A stretch of DNA of 64,000 nt, taken from Kutzneria buriramensis (GTDB taxonomy: Bacteria > Actinomycetota > Actinomycetes > Mycobacteriales > Pseudonocardiaceae). The stretch spans positions 186,001 through 250,000 of the forward strand of contig NZ_QUNO01000009.1 of NCBI RefSeq assembly GCF_003387475.1, written 5' to 3'. Of this stretch, positions 59,736 to 64,000 are shown one piece after another; within the stretch, counting starts at the first letter, position 1, and each line of letters starts with the position of its first letter. The notes beneath the pieces are model-generated. The model did not search any database. It was not told where the DNA came from and was given only the letters and a program-made list of their open reading frames with translations. The translations under genes were made by a program, and so were the position numbers.

Positions 59736-59859
59736 TCGGGTCGATTTTGTGTGGAGGTGGACGATGGCCTAAGCTTTCCGCGCGAGGGGCAGGCGTAGCC
59801 TGCCCCGGAAAGGCTCCTCGAAGGCCATCGTCCAGAGGCTCCACACCAAATCGACCCGA
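59736..59859. repeat. Long-hairpin element, right copy (R)
   Basis: A 124-bp near-palindrome with a 21-bp outer stem (left arm TCGGGTCGATTTTGTGTGGA onward, one mismatch), a perfect 12-bp middle stem (GGACGATGGCCT/AGGCCATCGTCC) and the same inner stem at 59786-59806. Its reverse complement matches the left copy throughout, including CCTCTGGACGA and AAGCTTA. Outer arms differ from L but still pair. Confidence 0.85.
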
Positions 59860-60299
59860 ACCACGCCACCCTAAAAAGGGCCACACCCTCCCCCAGAACC
59901 ACCCAGAACCCCAGCATCACAAAAACACCGCCACCCTCACCACAAACGCCCAGAAAAACACCACCCAGCCGCCCCCAAATAAACCGCAAATCCAATGCCG
60001 CCACCACACTCAAACCCTCGAACCACACCGCCAACAACGCGCCCCCGGCCCAAAGACCCGTACCCGCCGCCCACACCACCACACGCCGGCCTCGCTCGAA
60101 CCGAAGACAGCAGCCGAGCTGGGGCCTGAGCTCCCCGACCACCCTCCCGTCGTCCGTCACGGACATCGCCGACCCGCTGGACCGCCTCCGCGGACGCCCG
60201 AATGTCCAGAACTGACAACTCGCGCCGTTTTCCTTGACACCACGGGTGATCCAGTCCACGGTTCGGGTCGTTTGTGGACCGAACCCGTGGAGGAAGACC
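59860..60299 (+). other. Gene-free upstream region of the PI-PLC gene
   Basis: About 440 bp without a credible gene. The first half continues the C/A-rich composition seen before the R element. Near the end an imperfect hairpin (CCACGGTTCGGGTC with GACCGAACCCGTGG, 60257-60291) partly covers the GGAGGAAG ribosome binding site of the next gene, which could affect its translation. No clear promoter was identified. Confidence 0.4.
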
Positions 60300-61730
60300 A
60301 TGCGGCATACCGCCGTGGCCGTGCTGTCCACGTCCCTGCTCCTGCTGACGACGCTCACGACGCTGGCAACCACCGCCGGCACCGCTTCCGCGCAGCCGAC
60401 CACCTCGTCGGACGCCTTCAACAGCCTCACCGTCGAGAGCCACCCCGACTGGATGGCCGGCCTGCCCGCCCAGACCGGCATAAACGCCCTCACCATCCCC
60501 GGCACGCACGACACGATGGCCATCCACGGCGGCTGGGCGCCGTGGGCGTACGAGGCCCAGGAGGATCACGGCGACAGCGGCGCCACGCTCGACGCCCAGC
60601 TCAACGCCGGCGTGCGGGCGATCGACATCCGGGTGCGGGTGGTGAACAACGACACCGCCTTCGCCATCCACCACACGGACGTCTACCAGAACGCCAACTT
60701 CGACGACGTCCTGACGCACGCCCGCAACTTCCTGTCCGCGCACCCGGGCGAGACCGTGCTGATGGACCTGCACGGCGAATGCGACGGCGACTCCACCGAG
60801 GGCGGCAGTGGCAGCAGCTCGGTCGGGCACTGCGCCGACGACCCGTCCAACATCACCCAGGCCGACCGCACCCGGATCTTCGACGGCTACGTTTCCCGCT
60901 ACCCCGGCCTGTTCTACGCACCCACGGTGACCGGCAACAGCACCGCCGACATGCCGACCCTCGGCCAGGCCCGCGGGCACATCGTGCTGACGACGTTCAC
61001 CGGCCCGCGCGGCGGAATCTACGGCGGCTACGGCCTGACCCAGCTGACGACCGGGGACTACAACCAGTACGTCGAGAACGACTGGACGCAGTGCAACACC
61101 GACTCCAAGTGGGGCGAGGCGCAGGCCAACATGGTCAAGGCCAACGCCTCGAACGCGATGTACACGACCTACCTCTCCGCGAACTGCACGCCGCTCGGGG
61201 CGGGCCCGGCCGACGTCGCCGGCGCGGTGAACCCGCGCGCCGTCGACTTCCTCAACAGTGGTGCCACGAACCACGTCGGCGTGGTGCTGACGGACTTCCC
61301 CGGCCACGCCCTGATCGCGGCCCTGATCCGCCAGCAGTCCTACCAGCAGGTCGTGGCGGTGCCGTCCGGGCTCGCGGGCAAGTGCCTTGACGACTACAAC
61401 TCCTCCACCACGCCCGGCGCGACCGTGGATCTGTGGGACTGCAACGGAACCGGCGCACAGCAGTGGACCGTGATGCCGGACCGCACGCTGCGCACCGCCG
61501 GCCTCTGCCTGGACGTCACCGGCGGCGCGACCGCCAACGGCACGCACGTCGAACTCTGGACGTGCAACGGGGCCGCCAACCAGAAGTGGACCGGCGGCGC
61601 GAACGGCTCGCTGGTGAGCGTGGCCTCCGGCAAGTGCCTCGACGACCCCGGCGCCTCCACCGACAACGGCTCGCAGCTGATCATCTGGGACTGCAACGGC
61701 GGCGCCAACCAGCGGTGGACCCTGCCCTAG
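60300..61730 (+). CDS. Secreted PI-PLC-X phosphodiesterase with ricin-B lectin domain
   Basis: A 476-residue secreted protein from ATG 60300 (GGAGGAAG upstream). Signal peptide 1-32; PI-PLC X domain about 45-340 with catalytic His70 in LTIPGTHDTM, the ALRAIDIRV-type strand (GVRAIDIRVRV), and the second His at 124/125 in FAIHHTDVYQ; then a ricin-B (CBM13) domain about 347-476 with three QxW repeats (QQW, QKW, QRW) and paired cysteines. It should cleave phosphatidylinositol or related lipids outside the cell while the lectin binds galactose-type sugars. Ca-independent like bacterial family members. Confidence 0.93.
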   Translation: MRHTAVAVLSTSLLLLTTLTTLATTAGTASAQPTTSSDAFNSLTVESHPDWMAGLPAQTGINALTIPGTHDTMAIHGGWAPWAYEAQEDHGDSGATLDAQLNAGVRAIDIRVRVVNNDTAFAIHHTDVYQNANFDDVLTHARNFLSAHPGETVLMDLHGECDGDSTEGGSGSSSVGHCADDPSNITQADRTRIFDGYVSRYPGLFYAPTVTGNSTADMPTLGQARGHIVLTTFTGPRGGIYGGYGLTQLTTGDYNQYVENDWTQCNTDSKWGEAQANMVKANASNAMYTTYLSANCTPLGAGPADVAGAVNPRAVDFLNSGATNHVGVVLTDFPGHALIAALIRQQSYQQVVAVPSGLAGKCLDDYNSSTTPGATVDLWDCNGTGAQQWTVMPDRTLRTAGLCLDVTGGATANGTHVELWTCNGAANQKWTGGANGSLVSVASGKCLDDPGASTDNGSQLIIWDCNGGANQRWTLP

Positions 61731-61788
61731 AAAGTCCACTATGGATAGTGACGATTCGGTCAATCCGCTGAGCTACCACGCAATACCA

Positions 61789-61818
61789 GGGCGGACCACC
61801 GCGACCGGTGGTCCGCCC
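61789..61818. terminator. Terminator after PI-PLC gene
   Basis: A perfect 12-bp stem, GGGCGGACCACC/GGTGGTCCGCCC, with a 6-nt loop, 58 bp after the stop codon. Confidence 0.8.
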
Positions 61819-61912
61819 GCGCAGGGCGTTCACAGTTGACAGCCCTTGACGGCGGTCGGTGGTCTAGTCCACTTTCGGGGTGGTACTCCACCGCCGCCGT
61901 TGGAGGGAACAC

Positions 61913-63385
61913 ATGCCGTCCCTGTCACGCACCCGCCTCGGCATCGCGGCGGCCCTCGCGGCCGCGATGACCGCCCTGCTCACCGCCGCCCTGCTGACCA
62001 CCGCCGCGCCGAATGCCACCGCGGCCACCAACCTCGTCGCCGATCCCGGCTTCGAATCCGGCCTCACCGGCTGGACCTGCGACGCCGGCACCGCGACCGT
62101 GGTGTCCTCGCCGGTGCACGCCGGCACGAAGGCGCTCTCCGGCACGCCGTCCAGCGCCGCCGACGCCCAGTGCACGCAGACGATCAGCGTCGCTCCGAAC
62201 AGCGCGTACACCCTGACCGCGTTCGTCCAGGGCTCCTACGTCTACCTGGGCGCCACCGGAACCGGCGTCAACGCCAGCACCTGGACCGCGTCCGCGCCGT
62301 CGTACCAACAACTCAGCACCACCTTCACCACCGGCGCGTCGACCACGAGCGTCACGGTGTTCGTGCACGGCTGGTACGGCCAACCCGCCTACTACGCCGA
62401 CGACGTCAGCCTCACCGGCCCGGCCGGCACGCCGCCGACGAGCACCACCGACACCACCACGACGACCACCACGGTCACGCCGCCGCCGAACACCGGCTGG
62501 ACCCACCCGGTCTACCTGATGCCGCTGGACAACAACCCGCCGTCGATCAGCGCCATCGTCGCCGGCTCGGGCGAGAAGGAGTTCAACCTCGCCTTCGTGC
62601 TGGACTCTGGCGGCTGCACGCCGGCGTGGGACGGCAGCAGCACCCAGCTCGTCAGCAACGACACCGCGGTGGCCGGGCAGATCAACGCCATTCGCGCGGC
62701 CGGCGGCGACGCGGCCGTCTCCTTCGGCGGCTACAACGGCACCGAGCTCGGCACCACCTGCGGCAGCGCGGCCGCACTGGCCGCCGCCTACCAGCAAGTG
62801 ATCACCAAGTACCAGCTCAAGCACGTCGACTTCGACTACGAGAACGGCGCTCTGGACGCCAACACCGCCGTCCGCTTCGGGGCCATCGCCACCCTGGAGC
62901 GCAACAATCCGAACCTGGTGGTGTCGCTGACGATTCCGATGACCACCGTCGGCTTCCCGGGCAGCGGCACGGACGAGATCCGCGCCGCGGTCGCCGCCGG
63001 CGCGCGGCTGGACATCGTCAACATCATGGACTTCGACACCGGCCTCACCAGCGGCACCGAGGTGGCGCAGACCGAGAACATCGCCACCACAGCGGCCTCG
63101 CAGCTGGCCTCCATCTACGGCTGGAGCACCGCCACCGCGTGGGCGCACCTGGGCCTCCAGCTGATGAACGGGCACAGCGACCAGCCCAGCGAGCTGTTCA
63201 CCCAGGACACCTTCACCCAGCTGCTGTCCTTCGCGCAGGCGAACCATCCCGCCTGGTTCTCCTACTGGTCGGTCAACCGGGACTTCCAGTGCCCGGCGGG
63301 CGTGCCCGAGAACTGGGCGCCCGGCACCTGCAGCAACATCACGCAGGCCGCCTACGACTTCACCAAGATCATCGTTCGGTACTGA
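61913..63385 (+). CDS. Secreted GH18 chitinase with N-terminal carbohydrate-binding module
   Basis: A 490-residue secreted protein from ATG 61913 (GGAGGG upstream). Signal peptide to about residue 38; a CBM4/9- or CBM16-like beta sandwich (40-178, NLVADPGFESGLTGWTCDAG); a Thr-rich linker (TTDTTTTTTTV); and a GH18 barrel (200-490) with the catalytic DxDxE, Asp306-Asp308-Glu310 in HVDFDYENG, and AAVSFGGYNG as the SxGG strand. Predicted to hydrolyse chitin. It precedes a second GH18 gene by 18 bp, so both are likely co-transcribed. Confidence 0.9.
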   Translation: MPSLSRTRLGIAAALAAAMTALLTAALLTTAAPNATAATNLVADPGFESGLTGWTCDAGTATVVSSPVHAGTKALSGTPSSAADAQCTQTISVAPNSAYTLTAFVQGSYVYLGATGTGVNASTWTASAPSYQQLSTTFTTGASTTSVTVFVHGWYGQPAYYADDVSLTGPAGTPPTSTTDTTTTTTTVTPPPNTGWTHPVYLMPLDNNPPSISAIVAGSGEKEFNLAFVLDSGGCTPAWDGSSTQLVSNDTAVAGQINAIRAAGGDAAVSFGGYNGTELGTTCGSAAALAAAYQQVITKYQLKHVDFDYENGALDANTAVRFGAIATLERNNPNLVVSLTIPMTTVGFPGSGTDEIRAAVAAGARLDIVNIMDFDTGLTSGTEVAQTENIATTAASQLASIYGWSTATAWAHLGLQLMNGHSDQPSELFTQDTFTQLLSFAQANHPAWFSYWSVNRDFQCPAGVPENWAPGTCSNITQAAYDFTKIIVRY

Positions 63386-63403
63386 CACCCCTGCGAGGCA
63401 ACG

Positions 63404-64000
63404 ATGAAACTCTTACGTCCCAAGGCGGCCTGGCCGGCGGCGGCTGCCGGGCTGTTGCTCACCGTCGGTTTGGTCGGCTATGCCGGCGCAGCCAACAACA
63501 CCGTCGCCACACCGGCGGCAACGGGCTTCGGCGTCGCGCCGTACGTGGACATGACCAACAACCAGGAGCCGATGCTGAACGCCGCGATCAGCGGCGCCGG
63601 CCTCAAGGCGTTCACCGCCGCGTTCGTGATCGGCAGCGGCTGCACCCCGATCTGGGGTGACACGCTGCCCGTCAGCAACGACCCCACGGTGAACGGTGAG
63701 ATCAGCGCGGCGGTGTCGTCCGGCGCGCAGGCGATCGTGTCCTTCGGCGGCGCCGGCGGCGTCGAGCTGGCGCAGTCCTGCACCAACACCAGCTCGCTCA
63801 CCGCGGCGTACCAGTCGGTGATAAACACCCTGCACGTCAACCACATCGACTTCGACGTGGAGGGTGCGTCGATCGCCGACCCGACCTCGATCAACAACCG
63901 CTTCGCGGCGATCAAGAACCTGGAGAGCGCCAACCCCGGGCTCGTGGTGTCGGTGACGATTCCGGTGCTGCCCAACGGTCCCGACAACAACGGGCAGACC
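63404..64000 (+). CDS. Second secreted GH18 chitinase-type protein, 5' part
   Basis: The frame runs off the window after 199 codons. Signal peptide 1-30 is followed directly by a GH18 barrel without a binding module: GFGVAPYVDMTNNQ, FTAAFVIGSGCTPIWGD, AIVSFGGAGG, and the catalytic motif Asp149-Asp151-Glu153 in HIDFDVEG. It is a paralogue of the gene upstream (same FVxxSGGCTPxW-type segment). A rare TTA leucine codon stands at codon 4 (63413-63415), which in related actinomycetes makes translation depend on the bldA tRNA. Confidence 0.88.
   Translation, partial: MKLLRPKAAWPAAAAGLLLTVGLVGYAGAANNTVATPAATGFGVAPYVDMTNNQEPMLNAAISGAGLKAFTAAFVIGSGCTPIWGDTLPVSNDPTVNGEISAAVSSGAQAIVSFGGAGGVELAQSCTNTSSLTAAYQSVINTLHVNHIDFDVEGASIADPTSINNRFAAIKNLESANPGLVVSVTIPVLPNGPDNNGQT

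Noticed and set aside
59937-61763. 608-codon minus-strand frame opposite the PI-PLC gene
   Set aside because: Val/Gly/Arg/Asp-biased shadow of a GC-rich secreted protein gene with clear catalytic motifs on the plus strand.
62430-62490. ACC/ACG-rich run resembling a tandem repeat
   Set aside because: It is simply the Thr-rich linker between binding module and catalytic domain of the chitinase.

Overview
The window is high-GC DNA with dense, often overlapping genes, GTG starts, short GTGA/ATGA junctions and abundant secreted proteins. Family content (AfsR/SARP regulator, streptogrisin-type proteases, DUF574 methyltransferase, DUF6879 + DUF5753 proteins, a DUF222/13E12 HNH protein, a mycothiol-dependent isomerase-like protein) points to a filamentous actinomycete, most likely Pseudonocardiaceae. 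The genus is an inference. No rRNA, tRNA or CRISPR array was seen.

Layout. (1) 2-9425: the tail and lysis end of a siphovirus-type prophage: tail tube C-terminus, tail assembly chaperones joined by a -1 frameshift site, tape measure, two adhesion/baseplate-type proteins, HNH protein, DUF1906-like lysin and holin, closed by a strong hairpin. (2) 9496-13434: small accessory genes, including a PASTA-like lipoprotein and a small protein/DUF6879/DUF5753-HTH operon. (3) 13572-18829: an ECF sigma factor/CU044_5270/M14 carboxypeptidase operon, YCII, TetR and AraC genes. (4) 18840-23595: an AfsR-type regulator, a secreted protein and a serine protease. (5) 23732-35480: an oxidative detoxification region with four FAD monooxygenases, each beside its own MarR or TetR regulator and a visible operator, plus cyclase, SDR, hydrolase and PIG-L genes. 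(6) 35549-40906: a decayed SARP gene, MsrA, an ArsR-like regulator and three secreted proteins, one a probable gluzincin metallopeptidase. (7) 41221-45290: a cyclodipeptide synthase/P450/methyltransferase cluster, followed by a DUF574 methyltransferase and an HTH-less MmyB-type domain. (8) 45404-49218: acyl-CoA ligase, acyl-CoA dehydrogenase and TetR. (9) 49164-57596: permease remnant, MFS exporter, an ArsR/SRPBCC/AraC operon with twin operators, CHRD protein, two-component system and a second secreted protease. (10) 57598-59859: structured DNA and a DUF222-HNH gene enclosed by inverted copies of a 116-124 bp long-hairpin element. (11) 60300-64000: a secreted PI-PLC-X/ricin-B protein and two tandem GH18 chitinase-type genes, the second cut by the window end.

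Best candidates for something undescribed are the hairpin-bounded DUF222-HNH unit, with covarying hairpins next to it, and the CDPS-P450-methyltransferase cluster, whose P450 has an unusual I-helix. The run of regulator/FAD-monooxygenase pairs with readable operators is a third, easily tested system.
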